Shown: piece by piece, positions 37,150 through 46,567 of the stretch
How the letters are laid out: each line of letters opens with the position of its first letter
Numbering within the stretch: the stretch's first letter is position 1
Notes under the pieces: generated by a model
Database searches by the model: none
What the model saw: the letters and a program-made list of their open reading frames with translations, nothing else
What the model was told of the DNA's origin: nothing
Program-made: the position numbers and the translations under genes
NCBI GenBank assembly: GCA_964350265.1
Contig: CAYGJZ010000011.1
Coordinates: 1-64,000, forward strand
Origin: BQJD01 sp964350265
GTDB lineage: Bacteria; Pseudomonadota; Gammaproteobacteria; Arenicellales; CAJQKF01
Direction of reading: 5' to 3'
DNA length: 64,000 nt

Positions 37150-38513
37150 TGACGAACCCCAGCCAGGCGGCCATGCCGCCCGCCGCCGCGCCCATCGACG
37201 AGCAGGTCCTGCACGACGTTCTCGACACCGCCCTGGCCCATGCCCGCGGCCGGGGTGCCAGTGGCGCCGAGGCGGTGTCCAGCACCGGTGAAGGCCTGAA
37301 CGTGAACGTGCGCATGGGCGAGCTGGAGACCATCGAGCACAACCGTGACCGCGGCCTGGTCATCACCGTCTACTTCGATACCCGAAGCGGTTCGGCCAGC
37401 ACCTCGGATTTCCGACCCGAGGCCGTGCGTGCGGCGGTGGACGCGGCCTGCAGCATCGCCACGCTCACCGAGGACGACCCTGCCAGCGGCCTGCCCGACG
37501 AGGCCCTCCTGGCCACCGAGTTCCCGGACCTGGACCTGTACCAGCCGCTGGCCTTGTCGGTGGAGTCGTGCCGCGAACGTGCGCTGGCCTGCGAGGACGC
37601 TGCCCGCGCGGTGGATGCCCGCATCGTCAACTCCGAGGGTGCCTCGCTGTCCGCCGATCGTGGCATCGACATCCTTGCCAACAGCCTGGGCTTTCGCGGC
37701 ATCACGCGCAAGAGCCGCTACTCGGTGAGCTGCGCGGTGATCGGCAAGACCGACGCCGGCATGCAGCGCGACTACTGGTACCACGCCAGCCGTCACCTCG
37801 ACGACCTGGCCGACAGCGCCGAAGTCGGCGCCGCCGCCGGTCATCGCACCGTGCGCAGGCTGGACGCCCGCCGGGTGAAGACCACCCGGGTGCCGGTGCT
37901 GTTCGAGGCACCGGTGGCCTCGAGCCTGCTGTCCCACCTGGTCGGCGCGATCAGCGGCGGCGCCCTGTATCGCAAGGCATCTTTCCTGCTCGACCGCGTC
38001 GGCGAGTCCATCTTCCCGGACTTCGTGCGCATCCACGAGCGACCGGGCCTGCCCCGCGGCATGGGCAGCGCGGCCTTCGACAACGAGGGCGTGGCCACCG
38101 CCGCGCGCGACATCGTCTCCGGCGGCGTGCTGCGCGGCTACGTGCTCGGCAGCTACTCGGCGCGCCGCCTTGGCCTGGTCACCACCGGCAATGCCGGCGG
38201 CGTGCACAACCTCGCCATCGACAGCGGCGACGACGACCTGCAAGCACTGATCCGGCGCATGCACACCGGCCTGCTGGTCACCGAGATGGCCGGCTTCGGT
38301 GTCAACAACGTCACCGGTGACTACTCCCGTGGCGCCGCCGGCTTCTGGGTGGAAAATGGCGAGATCGCCTACCCGGTGGAGGAACTGACCATCGCCGGCA
38401 ACCTGAAGGACATGTTCGCCGGGCTGGTGGCGGTGGGCAACGACGTCGACCTGCGTGGCAACTACCACACCGGCTCGTTGCTCATCGACCAGATGACCGT
38501 GGCCGGGGAGTAG
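37149..38513 (+). CDS. pmbA: metalloprotease subunit PmbA/TldE
   Basis: The partner of TldD (454 aa), lacking the HExxxH zinc motif. It has SAEAVSSTGEGLNVNVRMGELETIEHNRDRG in its N-terminal domain (here SGAEAVSSTGEG) and the C-terminal TGLLVTEMAGFGVNNVTGDYSRGAAGFWVENG region, shown in part. The one-base overlap with tldD makes co-translation likely. Both genes usually lie apart in E. coli but are adjacent here. Confidence 0.93.
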   Translation: MTNPSQAAMPPAAAPIDEQVLHDVLDTALAHARGRGASGAEAVSSTGEGLNVNVRMGELETIEHNRDRGLVITVYFDTRSGSASTSDFRPEAVRAAVDAACSIATLTEDDPASGLPDEALLATEFPDLDLYQPLALSVESCRERALACEDAARAVDARIVNSEGASLSADRGIDILANSLGFRGITRKSRYSVSCAVIGKTDAGMQRDYWYHASRHLDDLADSAEVGAAAGHRTVRRLDARRVKTTRVPVLFEAPVASSLLSHLVGAISGGALYRKASFLLDRVGESIFPDFVRIHERPGLPRGMGSAAFDNEGVATAARDIVSGGVLRGYVLGSYSARRLGLVTTGNAGGVHNLAIDSGDDDLQALIRRMHTGLLVTEMAGFGVNNVTGDYSRGAAGFWVENGEIAYPVEELTIAGNLKDMFAGLVAVGNDVDLRGNYHTGSLLIDQMTVAGE

Positions 38514-38523
38514 CCCGGAGCGG

Positions 38524-38682
38524 TCAGCGCGGCGGCGTGGAGTCGTCGTCGTCCATCAGCACCTGGTGCGCGGGTCCTTCCAGGTCGTCGAACTGGCCGG
38601 AACGGACCGCCCACAGGAAGACGCCGACGATGAGCACCACCAGCGCGCCGGCCAAGGGGATCAGCAGGTAGAGGATCTCCAT
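38524..38682 (-). CDS. ccoS: cbb3 oxidase maturation protein CcoS
   Basis: A 52-aa membrane protein needed for cofactor insertion into cbb3 oxidase. It has one helix (LYLLIPLAGALVVLIVGVFL), then WAVRSGQFDDLEGPAHQVL, the family hallmark, and an acidic tail. It starts two bases after the ccoI stop. It is too short to stand out by length but is unmistakable by sequence. Confidence 0.92.
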   Translation of the reverse strand: MEILYLLIPLAGALVVLIVGVFLWAVRSGQFDDLEGPAHQVLMDDDDSTPPR

Positions 38683-38684
38683 CG

Positions 38685-41162
38685 TCAACCGCCGCCGATG
38701 CCGGCCGCCACGGTGGCCGGCGCGGTGGTCTGCCGTCGCTGCGGGCGCGGGCGGCGGCGCAGGCGGCTGGCATTGCCGATGACCACCAGCGAGCTCAGCG
38801 ACATGCCCAGCGCGGCCAGCCAGGGCGGCACCAGGCCCATGGCCGCCGCCGGGATGGCGCCGAGGTTGTAGCACAGCGCCCAGGCCAGGTTCTGGCGCAG
38901 CACGCGAACCGTCTTCACCGCCATGTCGCGGGCATGCACCACCTGCACCAGCGGCTCGTCGAGCAGCACGATGTCGGCGTGCCCGACGCTGATGGCGGCC
39001 GCCCCGGCGGTGCTGATGGCGACGTCGGCGCCGGCCAGCACCGGGGCATCGTTGACGCCGTCTCCCACCATCACCACCACGTCGCCGCCGGCCTGCCAGG
39101 CGCGTATCCGCGACAGCTTGTCGGCCGGGTCGCAGGGCGCCGCCACCTCGTCGATGCCAAGTTGCCGGGCCACCCGGGTGCTGGCGTCGAGGTTGTCGCC
39201 GCTGGCCAGCGCGGTGCGCAGTCCACGTCGTCTCAGTGCCGCCACCATCCGGTCGGCGTCGTCGCGCAGGGGGTCGCTGAAGGACAGGCGCGCCAGCAGG
39301 CCGTCCCGGCTGGCCAGCCAGGCCTCGGTGCCGCCGCTCGCGGCGGGTTCACCAGGGACCGGTTCGCCCACCCATTCACCGACAAAGGTCCGCGTGCCGA
39401 GCCGGTAGGCAATGCCGTCGATGGTGCCTTGGACCCCGGCGCCTGGCCGGTTGACGAGTTCCGTGGCGGTGGCCACGGTGTCCGCGGCGGCGCGCACGGC
39501 GCCCGCCAGGGGATGCTCGGAACCCTGTTCCAGGGCGGCGGCGATGGCCAGGCAGCGATCCTGGTCGTGGACCTCGGTGGTCACCAGGGCCACCAGTTGC
39601 GGCTTGCCGCGGGTCAGCGTGCCGGTCTTGTCGAAGACGAACAAGGTGGCGCGGGACAGCACGGTGAGCGCGTCGGCCGACGTGGTCAGCACGCGGTCCC
39701 GGAACAACGCGCCGATGGCTGCGCTGATGGCGCTGGGCACCGCCAGCGACAGTGCGCAGGGACAGGACACCACCAGCACCGCAACGGTGATCCGCAGCCA
39801 GTCCGGCGAGCCCTGCATCCACCAGTAGCCGGCCACCGTGGCGGCGACGCCCAGCACCAGCAGCACGAAGACGGTGGCCACCCGGTCGGCGACCCGGCTC
39901 AAGGCCGGGCGCGTGCCCAGCGCCTGGTCGGCCAGTCGCGCGATCCGGGCCATCAGCGAGTCGTCGCCGGTGCGGCGAACCTCCACCACCAGCGGCGAGT
40001 CGATGTTGACGCTGCCGCCGAGTACTTCCTGGCCTTCGCGGCGCTGTCGCGGCGTGCTCTCCCCGGTGAGCAAGGACTCGTCGAGGCCGCTGCGGCCCTG
40101 GGCGATGACGCCGTCGGCGGGGACGATCTCCCCCGGCGACACGCGCACGCGGTCGCCCGGTCGCAGCGCGGCGGCGGCCACCCGCTGTTCCTCGTCGCCG
40201 TGCAGGCGGCGGGCGGAGGCGGGACGGGCGCCGGCCACCGCGTCGGCTTCCACCAGGGCCCGTCGACGGTTGGCCAGTTCCAGGTACCGCGCGCCGAGCA
40301 GGAAGAAGACGAACATGCACACCGATTCGAAGTAGACCTCGCCGGCACCGATGGCCACATGCCAGGTGCTGGCGGCGAAGGCCAGGCCGATGCCGAGGCT
40401 GACCGGCACGTCCATGCCCACCCGGCGCAGCCGCAGGTCCCGCCAGGCGCCGGCGAAGAAGGTGCTGCCGGCATACAGCAGGACCGGCAGCGTCAGCAGG
40501 GCACTGGCGCGGCGCAGAAACGTGGCGATGTCGGCGTCCATACCCTGCCAGTCGCCGGCGTACAGGGCCACGGCCAGGATCATGACCTGCATGCCGAATG
40601 CCGCCGCCACGCCCAGCTTCTTCAGCAGGTCCCGTCGTTCCGCTTCGAGCAGCGCCTGCCGCCGAACCGGGTCGAAGGGATGGGCGTCGTAGCCGATGGC
40701 GCGGATGGCGTCGAAGATGCCGGACGGCGACAGGCGTTCGCCGTCGTAGGTGATCCGCGCCTGGCGGGTGGCATAGTGGATGGAGACATCGGCCACCCCG
40801 GGCACCCCGGCGAGGTGGCGTTCGTTCAGCCAGATGCAGGCCGGGCAGTGCACGCCGTCCACCACCAGGTGGGCGCGGCGCATGCCGTCGTCGAGGGCTT
40901 CGACGAAGGTTGCCTGCACCCGCTCGTCGTCGTAGACCACCGAAGCGTCGGCGCCGCCGGGTTGCGGTGCCACCGGCGCCAGCGGCCGCGCAGTGCGATG
41001 TCGGTAGTAGCCATCGAGCCCGGCACCGTCAATGGCCTCGGCCACCGCCGCGCAGCCGGCGCAGCACATGGCCCGCCACTGGCCGTTGATCCGCGCACCG
41101 TGGGCCTGCCCGGTCTCGACCGGCAGGCCGCAGTGGAAGCAGGTTTCGACAGGATCGGTCAC
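38685..41162 (-). CDS. ccoI: cbb3-type copper-translocating P-type ATPase CcoI (FixI)
   Basis: Exports or delivers Cu+ for assembly of cbb3 oxidase. The 825-aa sequence begins with Cys motifs CFHCGLP and MCCAGC, then an HMA-type metal site HCPACIW. The membrane CPC motif (SCPCALSLA), phosphorylation site DKTGTLTRGK and hinge GDGVNDAPVLAGADV are present. GTG at 41162 lies four bases from the gap (41166-41265) and fits the family N-terminus, so the gene is probably complete, but an earlier start in the gap cannot be excluded. It is transcribed away from ccoN. Confidence 0.93.
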   Translation of the reverse strand: MTDPVETCFHCGLPVETGQAHGARINGQWRAMCCAGCAAVAEAIDGAGLDGYYRHRTARPLAPVAPQPGGADASVVYDDERVQATFVEALDDGMRRAHLVVDGVHCPACIWLNERHLAGVPGVADVSIHYATRQARITYDGERLSPSGIFDAIRAIGYDAHPFDPVRRQALLEAERRDLLKKLGVAAAFGMQVMILAVALYAGDWQGMDADIATFLRRASALLTLPVLLYAGSTFFAGAWRDLRLRRVGMDVPVSLGIGLAFAASTWHVAIGAGEVYFESVCMFVFFLLGARYLELANRRRALVEADAVAGARPASARRLHGDEEQRVAAAALRPGDRVRVSPGEIVPADGVIAQGRSGLDESLLTGESTPRQRREGQEVLGGSVNIDSPLVVEVRRTGDDSLMARIARLADQALGTRPALSRVADRVATVFVLLVLGVAATVAGYWWMQGSPDWLRITVAVLVVSCPCALSLAVPSAISAAIGALFRDRVLTTSADALTVLSRATLFVFDKTGTLTRGKPQLVALVTTEVHDQDRCLAIAAALEQGSEHPLAGAVRAAADTVATATELVNRPGAGVQGTIDGIAYRLGTRTFVGEWVGEPVPGEPAASGGTEAWLASRDGLLARLSFSDPLRDDADRMVAALRRRGLRTALASGDNLDASTRVARQLGIDEVAAPCDPADKLSRIRAWQAGGDVVVMVGDGVNDAPVLAGADVAISTAGAAAISVGHADIVLLDEPLVQVVHARDMAVKTVRVLRQNLAWALCYNLGAIPAAAMGLVPPWLAALGMSLSSLVVIGNASRLRRRPRPQRRQTTAPATVAAGIGGG

Positions 41163-41165
41163 GGC

Positions 41166-41265
41166 NNNNNNNNNNNNNNNNNNNNNNNNNNNNNNNNNNN
41201 NNNNNNNNNNNNNNNNNNNNNNNNNNNNNNNNNNNNNNNNNNNNNNNNNNNNNNNNNNNNNNNNN
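41166..41265. other. assembly gap (100 N) between ccoI and ccoN
   Basis: One hundred N replace the ccoI-ccoN divergent promoter region and the first codons of ccoN. The flanks do not repeat each other, so unlike the gap at 8618 real sequence is missing here. Its true length is unknown. Confidence 0.95.
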
Positions 41266-42642
41266 TTCGCCATCATGACCGTGGTGTGGGGAATCGTCGG
41301 CATGCTGGTGGGGGTGGTCATCGCCGCCCAGCTGGCCTACCCGGTGCTCAACCTCGACCTGCCCTGGACCAGTTTCGGCCGACTGCGCCCGCTGCACACC
41401 AACGCGGTGATCTTCGCCTTCGGCGGCTCGGCGCTGTTTGCCACCTCCTACTACGTGGTGCAGCGCACCTGCCACGTGCGCCTGTTCGGCGGCCCGCTGG
41501 CCGCCTTCACCTTCTGGGGCTGGCAGCTGGTCATTTTGCTGGCCGCGATCACGCTGCCGCTGGGCCTGTCCGCCTCGAAGGAATACGCCGAGCTGGAATG
41601 GCCCATCGACGTGCTCATCGCGGTGGTCTGGGTGGCCTACGCGGTGGTCTTCTTCGGCACCCTTGCCAAGCGCCGGGTCAAGCACATCTACGTGGCCAAC
41701 TGGTTCTTCGGCGGCTTCATCCTGACCATCGCCGTGCTGCACATCTTCAACAGCCTGGCGATCCCGGCCACCTGGACCAAGTCGTACTCGCTGTATGCCG
41801 GGGTGCAGGACGCCATGGTGCAGTGGTGGTACGGACACAACGCGGTGGGCTTCTTTCTCACCGCCGGCTTTCTCGGCATGATGTACTACTTCATCCCCAA
41901 GCAGGCCGAACGCCCGGTCTACTCCTACCGCCTGTCGGTGGTGCACTTCTGGGCGCTGGTGTTCACCTACATCTGGGCCGGCCCCCACCACCTGCACTAC
42001 AGCGCGCTGCCCGACTGGACGCAGAGTCTTGGCATGGTGTTCTCGCTGGTGCTGCTGGCACCCTCCTGGGGCGGCATGATCAACGGCATCATGACCCTGT
42101 CCGGCGCCTGGGAGAAACTGCGTACCGACCCGATCCTGAAGTTCCTGGTGGTGTCGGTATCGTTCTACGGCATGTCCACCTTCGAAGGGCCGATGATGTC
42201 CATCAAGACGGTCAACGCCCTGTCCCATTTCACCGACTGGACCATTGGCCACGTGCACTCCGGTGCCCTCGGCTGGGTCGGCATGATCTCCATCGGCTCG
42301 ATCTACTTCCTGATCCCGCGCCTGTTCGGCCGTGACGCCATGTACAGCACCCGGCTCATCGACCTGCACTTCTGGATGGCGACCATCGGCATCGTGCTGT
42401 ACATCGTCGCGATGTGGATCTCCGGTGTCATGCAGGGACTGATGTGGCGTGCGGTCAACGACGACGGCACCTTGACCTATACCTTCGTCGAGAGCGTCAA
42501 GGCCATGCACCCGTACTACGTCATTCGCCTGCTCGGCGGGCTGATCTATCTCGCCGGCATGTTCGTCATGGCCTACAACATCGTTCGCACCATCTCCGGG
42601 GCGCGCGAGGCGAATACCGCCATCCCGGCACCGGCACACTAG
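41266..42642 (+). CDS. ccoN: cbb3-type cytochrome c oxidase catalytic subunit CcoN, 5' end missing
   Basis: The haem-copper subunit of the high-affinity terminal oxidase; it reduces O2 at a high-spin haem b/CuB site. The 458 visible residues start at FAIMTVVWGIVGML, which in homologues follows about 15 residues, so only the extreme N-terminus is lost in the gap. Haem and CuB histidines are seen in RPLHTNAV, WWYGHNAVGF, WAGPHHLHYS and TIGHVHSGALGW. It heads ccoNOQP. Confidence 0.95.
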   Translation, partial: FAIMTVVWGIVGMLVGVVIAAQLAYPVLNLDLPWTSFGRLRPLHTNAVIFAFGGSALFATSYYVVQRTCHVRLFGGPLAAFTFWGWQLVILLAAITLPLGLSASKEYAELEWPIDVLIAVVWVAYAVVFFGTLAKRRVKHIYVANWFFGGFILTIAVLHIFNSLAIPATWTKSYSLYAGVQDAMVQWWYGHNAVGFFLTAGFLGMMYYFIPKQAERPVYSYRLSVVHFWALVFTYIWAGPHHLHYSALPDWTQSLGMVFSLVLLAPSWGGMINGIMTLSGAWEKLRTDPILKFLVVSVSFYGMSTFEGPMMSIKTVNALSHFTDWTIGHVHSGALGWVGMISIGSIYFLIPRLFGRDAMYSTRLIDLHFWMATIGIVLYIVAMWISGVMQGLMWRAVNDDGTLTYTFVESVKAMHPYYVIRLLGGLIYLAGMFVMAYNIVRTISGAREANTAIPAPAH

Positions 42643-42660
42643 GCGGCGGAGAAGCACAAG

Positions 42661-43290
42661 ATGTCAAAGGGTTCATCGATGGACTTGCAGCAGAAGGCGG
42701 AAACGCGGCTGACGTGGCTGGTGGTGATGGTGATCATCGTGATCAGCGTGGGTGCGATCGTGCAGATCGTGCCGCTGTTCTTCCAGCGCTCCACCACCGA
42801 GGCGGTGGCCGGGCTGAAGCCCTACGACGCCTTGTCGCTGGCCGGCCGGGACGTCTACCAGAAGGAAGGCTGCATCGGCTGCCACTCGCAGCAGATCCGG
42901 CCCTTTCGCGCCGAGACCGAGCGCTATGGCCACTACTCGGTGGCCGGAGAGTACGTCTACGACCGCCCCTTCCTGTGGGGCTCCAAGCGTACCGGGCCGG
43001 ACCTTGCCCGGGTCGGCGGCCGCTACAGCGACGAGTGGCACCGGGTGCACATGATCAATCCGCGCGACGTGGTGCCCGAGTCGATCATGCCGGCCTATCC
43101 ATGGCTGGAAGACAATGCCCTTGACGGCGCCACCATCACCGCGCACATGCGCGCACTTGCCCGGATCGGCGTGCCCTACAGCGACGAGGACATCGCCGGT
43201 GCCGCCGAGGCGGTGGCGGGCAAGACCGAGATGGACGCCATCATCGCCTACCTGCAGGGCCTGGGCGTGCACGTGAAGCTGCGGAGATAG
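42661..43290 (+). CDS. ccoO: cbb3 oxidase mono-haem cytochrome c subunit CcoO
   Basis: A membrane-anchored cytochrome c (209 aa) that passes electrons to CcoN. It has one N-terminal helix (LVVMVIIVISVGAIVQIVPL), the haem site CIGCHSQQIRPF (residues 71-75) and the family segment WGSKRTGPDLARVGGRYSD; the axial Met is probably in ESIMPAYPW. ATG at 42661 or at 42679 (MDLQQK) could be used. Confidence 0.95.
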   Translation: MSKGSSMDLQQKAETRLTWLVVMVIIVISVGAIVQIVPLFFQRSTTEAVAGLKPYDALSLAGRDVYQKEGCIGCHSQQIRPFRAETERYGHYSVAGEYVYDRPFLWGSKRTGPDLARVGGRYSDEWHRVHMINPRDVVPESIMPAYPWLEDNALDGATITAHMRALARIGVPYSDEDIAGAAEAVAGKTEMDAIIAYLQGLGVHVKLRR

Positions 43291-43294
43291 GGCA

Positions 43295-43468
43295 ATGACC
43301 ACCTTCCAGGTCGTCTGGACCCTGCTGGCCTTCGCGATCTTCGTCGGCATCGTGGCCTGGGCCTTCGGACGCAAGCAGAAATCGCGCTTCGACGAGGCGG
43401 CCCGGCTGCCCCTGGACGACGACGATCCGGCGCGGCGGGACAATTCACGGGAAAAAGACCATGGCTGA
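43295..43468 (+). CDS. ccoQ: cbb3 oxidase small subunit CcoQ
   Basis: A 57-aa single-helix protein (TTFQVVWTLLAFAIFVGIV) followed by AWAFGRKQKSRFDEAARLPL, the CcoQ/FixQ hallmark, and an acidic tail. It stabilises the oxidase. It lies four bases after ccoO and overlaps ccoP by eight bases. Confidence 0.92.
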   Translation: MTTFQVVWTLLAFAIFVGIVAWAFGRKQKSRFDEAARLPLDDDDPARRDNSREKDHG

Positions 43469-44360
43469 CTTCACCTCCTCGTTCTGGCACTGGTTCATCA
43501 GCATCACCACGGTGCTCTCCCTGCTGTGGTGCCTGTGGCTGGTGCTGGTCAACCGCATCGAGAAGCCGTCCACGCAGGTACAGTCCACCGGCCATGTCTG
43601 GGACGAGGACCTGCGCGAGTTGAACAACCCGTTGCCGCGCTGGTGGTTCGTGCTGTTCATCCTGACCATCATCTTCGGCGCCGTGTACGTGGTGCTCTAC
43701 CCGGGCCTGGGCGCCTACCAGGGCATGCTGGGCTGGTCGCAGGTCGGCCGCTACGAGGCCGAGGTGGCCGATGCGCGTGCCACCTACGACCCGCTGTTCG
43801 ACCGCTTTGCCAGCATCCCGGTGGCCGAGCTGTCGAAGGATGCCGAGGCCATGCGCGCCGGCGAGCGGCTGTTCGCCAACTACTGCACCACCTGCCACGG
43901 CTCCGATGCCCGCGGTGCACCCGGCTTTCCCAACCTGCGTGACGACACCTGGCTGTGGGGTGGCGCCCCGGAGGCCATCGAGACGTCCATCACCAGCGGT
44001 CGCCAGGGCGTCATGCCGGCCTGGCAGGGGGCGCTGGGCGACGACGGCGTGCGCAACGTGGCCGCCTACGTCGAGCAGCTCGCCGGCCGCGAGGTCGATG
44101 CCGAGTTCGCGGCCGCGGGCAAGGAGAAGTACGACATGCTCTGCATTGCCTGCCACCAGGCCGACGGCAGCGGCAACCCGGCCCTGGGCGCGCCGAACCT
44201 CACCGACCGCGACTGGCTCTACGGTGGCAGCACCTATTCCATTCGCCAGAGCATCGCCGGAGGACGCAACGGCGTAATGCCGCCCCACGGCGAGTTCCTC
44301 GGCGCATCCCGGGTGCACCTGCTGAGCGCCTACGTCTACTCCCTGTCGCAAGGCGAGTAG
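43461..44360 (+). CDS. ccoP: cbb3 oxidase di-haem cytochrome c subunit CcoP
   Basis: The 299-aa entry point for electrons from soluble cytochromes. It has two N-terminal helices (residues ~10-30 and 61-80; between them HVWDEDLRELNNPLPRWW, a family signature) and two haem c sites: CTTCH at 142-146 and CIACH at 228-232. Met ligands are likely in GVMPAWQG and GVMPPHGE. It starts inside ccoQ. Confidence 0.96.
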   Translation: MADFTSSFWHWFISITTVLSLLWCLWLVLVNRIEKPSTQVQSTGHVWDEDLRELNNPLPRWWFVLFILTIIFGAVYVVLYPGLGAYQGMLGWSQVGRYEAEVADARATYDPLFDRFASIPVAELSKDAEAMRAGERLFANYCTTCHGSDARGAPGFPNLRDDTWLWGGAPEAIETSITSGRQGVMPAWQGALGDDGVRNVAAYVEQLAGREVDAEFAAAGKEKYDMLCIACHQADGSGNPALGAPNLTDRDWLYGGSTYSIRQSIAGGRNGVMPPHGEFLGASRVHLLSAYVYSLSQGE

Positions 44361-44370
44361 GCCGGCCACC

Positions 44371-44664
44371 ATGAACAGCTCGCCAACCGGACAGGCCGAG
44401 CCGAACCCGTCACTGCCCCTGGTCCAGCGGCTGGTCGCGGTGCTGTGGCCGTCCTTCGTCCTGGCCGGCATCGCCACCACGGCATTCTTCGCGGTGTTCG
44501 ATCCCCACGAGCTGGTGGCGCCGACCTGGTTTCCGCAGATGAGTCGGCTCGGTGCCTACAGCATCGGGTTCTTCGCCTTCTGGCTGCTCACCGCGGCATC
44601 GTCGACGATGACCTGCTACTTCCGTCGCCCGGTATCCGGCAAACGCAACGCCGACGCGCCATGA
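44371..44664 (+). CDS. small two-helix membrane protein of the cco operon
   Basis: A 97-aa protein of unknown function with two hydrophobic segments (WPSFVLAGIATTAFFAVF and LGAYSIGFFAFWLLTAASS), the second followed by MTCYFRRPV. Small proteins like this occur between ccoP and ccoG in several beta- and gammaproteobacteria; I know of no experimental role. It starts 10 bases after ccoP and overlaps ccoG by four, so it is clearly part of the operon. Confidence 0.75.
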   Translation: MNSSPTGQAEPNPSLPLVQRLVAVLWPSFVLAGIATTAFFAVFDPHELVAPTWFPQMSRLGAYSIGFFAFWLLTAASSTMTCYFRRPVSGKRNADAP

Positions 44665-46073
44665 GCCGGGCCGAGGAAGCGGCGAACGGCGATATCGAGA
44701 CCCAGCTCTACGCCAAGCGCCAGAAAATCTATCCCCGGGAAGTGCACGGCGTGTTCGCGGTGCTGCGCACCAGCGCGGTGTTCGTGCTGCTCGGGTTGTT
44801 CTACCTGCTGCCCTGGGTTCCCTTCGACGGCCGCCAGGCGGTGCTGTTCGACCTGCCGGCGCGCAAGTTCTACCTGTTCGGCCTGGTCATCTGGCCGCAG
44901 GACTTCATCTACCTGAGCGCATTGCTGATCATCGCCGCGATGGCGCTGTTCTTCTTCACCGCCCTGGCCGGGCGCCTGTGGTGCGGCTTTGCCTGCCCGC
45001 AGACGGTGTGGACCGAGGTCTTCCTGTGGATGGAGCGCAAGATCGAGGGCAGTCGCTCGGCGCAGATGAAGCGCGACCGTCAGCCGATGAGCCTGCGCAA
45101 GTTCGGCATCAAGGCGACCAAGCACACGGTATGGATCGTGTTCTCGCTGTGGACCGGGTTCACCTTCGTCGGCTTCTTCACGCCCATCGAGAGTCTCGGC
45201 ATGAAGTTGCTGGCCCTGGAAACCGGACCGTGGGAGACCTTCTGGGTGTTGTTCTACGCGCTCGCCACCTATGGCAATGCCGGCTGGCTGCGTGAGCAGG
45301 TCTGCATCTACATGTGTCCCTATGCCCGCTTCCAGAGCGCCATGGTGGACGACAACACCCTGGTCATCTCCTACGACCGGGCACGCGGCGAACCGCGCGG
45401 CGCACGTCGCAAGGGCATCGACCCGGCGAGCAAGGGACTCGGCAGCTGCATCGACTGCTCGATCTGTGTGCAGGTCTGCCCCACCGGCATCGACATCCGC
45501 GACGGACTGCAGTACCAGTGCATTGGCTGTGCCGCCTGCATCGATGCCTGCGACGACGTCATGGGCAAGATGGACTATCCGCCGGGACTGATCCGCTACA
45601 CCACGCAGAAGGCCCTGTCCGGCGGTGAAACCCGGGTGCTGCGTCCGCGCATCATTCTCTACGCCCTGATCCTGGTCGGTGTTACCGCGGCGGTGCTGCA
45701 TGGCCTGGTCACCCGCGAGCCGGTCGGCCTGGACGTGATCCGGGATCGCAATGCCCTGTACCGGGAAACCGGTGACGGCTGGATCGAGAACGTCTACACC
45801 CTGAAGATCATCAACATGTCCGAAGCCGGCAGCGTGTTCGACGTCAGCATCGACGGCCTGCCCGGCGCCCGCCTGGTGGAGGATGGCCAGGGTGTCGACG
45901 TCGCCGGCGGCAGCGTGGTCAGCTACGTGGTGCGGGTGCAGGTGGACCCGGACCGGGTGCACCAGCAGAGCAGCGATTTCGCCTTCACCGTGCGCCCGCG
46001 CGACGACCAGGGCAGCGGCGCCACCGAGGCGGCCCGCTTCGTCGGCCCGCGCTGGCTCGGGGAGCAGCGATGA
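44661..46073 (+). CDS. ccoG: cbb3 oxidase accessory Fe-S/copper protein CcoG
   Basis: A membrane ferredoxin-like protein (470 aa; RdxA/FixG) thought to reduce Cu2+ for cbb3 assembly. It has the N-terminal QKIYPREVHGVFAVLR, five or so helices, WCGFACPQTVWTE, and two 4Fe-4S motifs, CIDCSICVQVCPTG and CIGCAACIDACDD. A periplasmic Ig-like domain follows. ATG at 44661 overlaps the previous stop; the longer frame upstream is a shadow. Confidence 0.95.
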   Translation: MSRAEEAANGDIETQLYAKRQKIYPREVHGVFAVLRTSAVFVLLGLFYLLPWVPFDGRQAVLFDLPARKFYLFGLVIWPQDFIYLSALLIIAAMALFFFTALAGRLWCGFACPQTVWTEVFLWMERKIEGSRSAQMKRDRQPMSLRKFGIKATKHTVWIVFSLWTGFTFVGFFTPIESLGMKLLALETGPWETFWVLFYALATYGNAGWLREQVCIYMCPYARFQSAMVDDNTLVISYDRARGEPRGARRKGIDPASKGLGSCIDCSICVQVCPTGIDIRDGLQYQCIGCAACIDACDDVMGKMDYPPGLIRYTTQKALSGGETRVLRPRIILYALILVGVTAAVLHGLVTREPVGLDVIRDRNALYRETGDGWIENVYTLKIINMSEAGSVFDVSIDGLPGARLVEDGQGVDVAGGSVVSYVVRVQVDPDRVHQQSSDFAFTVRPRDDQGSGATEAARFVGPRWLGEQR

Positions 46074-46567
46074 GTGCCGCGGCGCCCTGGTACCGGGTCG
46101 GCATGGCCTGGATGCTGGTAGCCATTCCCGCCACCGCGGTGGTGCTCGGCATCTCCCTGCTGGTGCTGGCCATCCGCTCCTGGGACGGGCTGGTGGTGGA
46201 TGACTACTCGCGATACGGCAAGGAAATCAACCGCGTGCTGGTGCGTGATCATTATGCCGCCGAGCACGGCGTGACCGCGCGACTGGACTACCAGGCCGCC
46301 AGCGGCGCGGTCACCGTGAGCGTGCAGGCCGGCGACCTGGCCCCGGCGAGCGCGCTGACCGCGCTGTTCCTGCACCCCACCCGGCGTGGCCTGGATCGCG
46401 AGTTGCTGCTCGGCCGCGGGCCGGACGGTCGCTACCACGGCGTCATGTCGACCCTGCCGGCGGGCCGCTGGCACGTGCAGCTGGGCACCGAGTCGTGGCG
46501 CCTGGGCACGCGGGTGCGCATGCACGGCGACGTGCTCGGCGTCGACCTTGCACCGGTGGCCCGGTGA
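46070..46567 (+). CDS. FixH/CcoH family protein
   Basis: A 165-aa membrane-anchored protein of the FixH family, needed for assembly of cbb3 oxidase. It has one N-terminal helix (AWMLVAIPATAVVLGISLLVLAI, shown in part) and a periplasmic beta domain (DYSRYGKEINRVLVRD, GRWHVQLGTESWRL). It overlaps ccoG and the next gene by four bases each. Confidence 0.85.
   Translation: MSAAAPWYRVGMAWMLVAIPATAVVLGISLLVLAIRSWDGLVVDDYSRYGKEINRVLVRDHYAAEHGVTARLDYQAASGAVTVSVQAGDLAPASALTALFLHPTRRGLDRELLLGRGPDGRYHGVMSTLPAGRWHVQLGTESWRLGTRVRMHGDVLGVDLAPVAR

Noticed and set aside
38934..42335. Plus-strand open frame of over 1,100 codons crossing the gap
   Set aside because: It runs through N bases and is antisense to ccoI and out of frame with ccoN.
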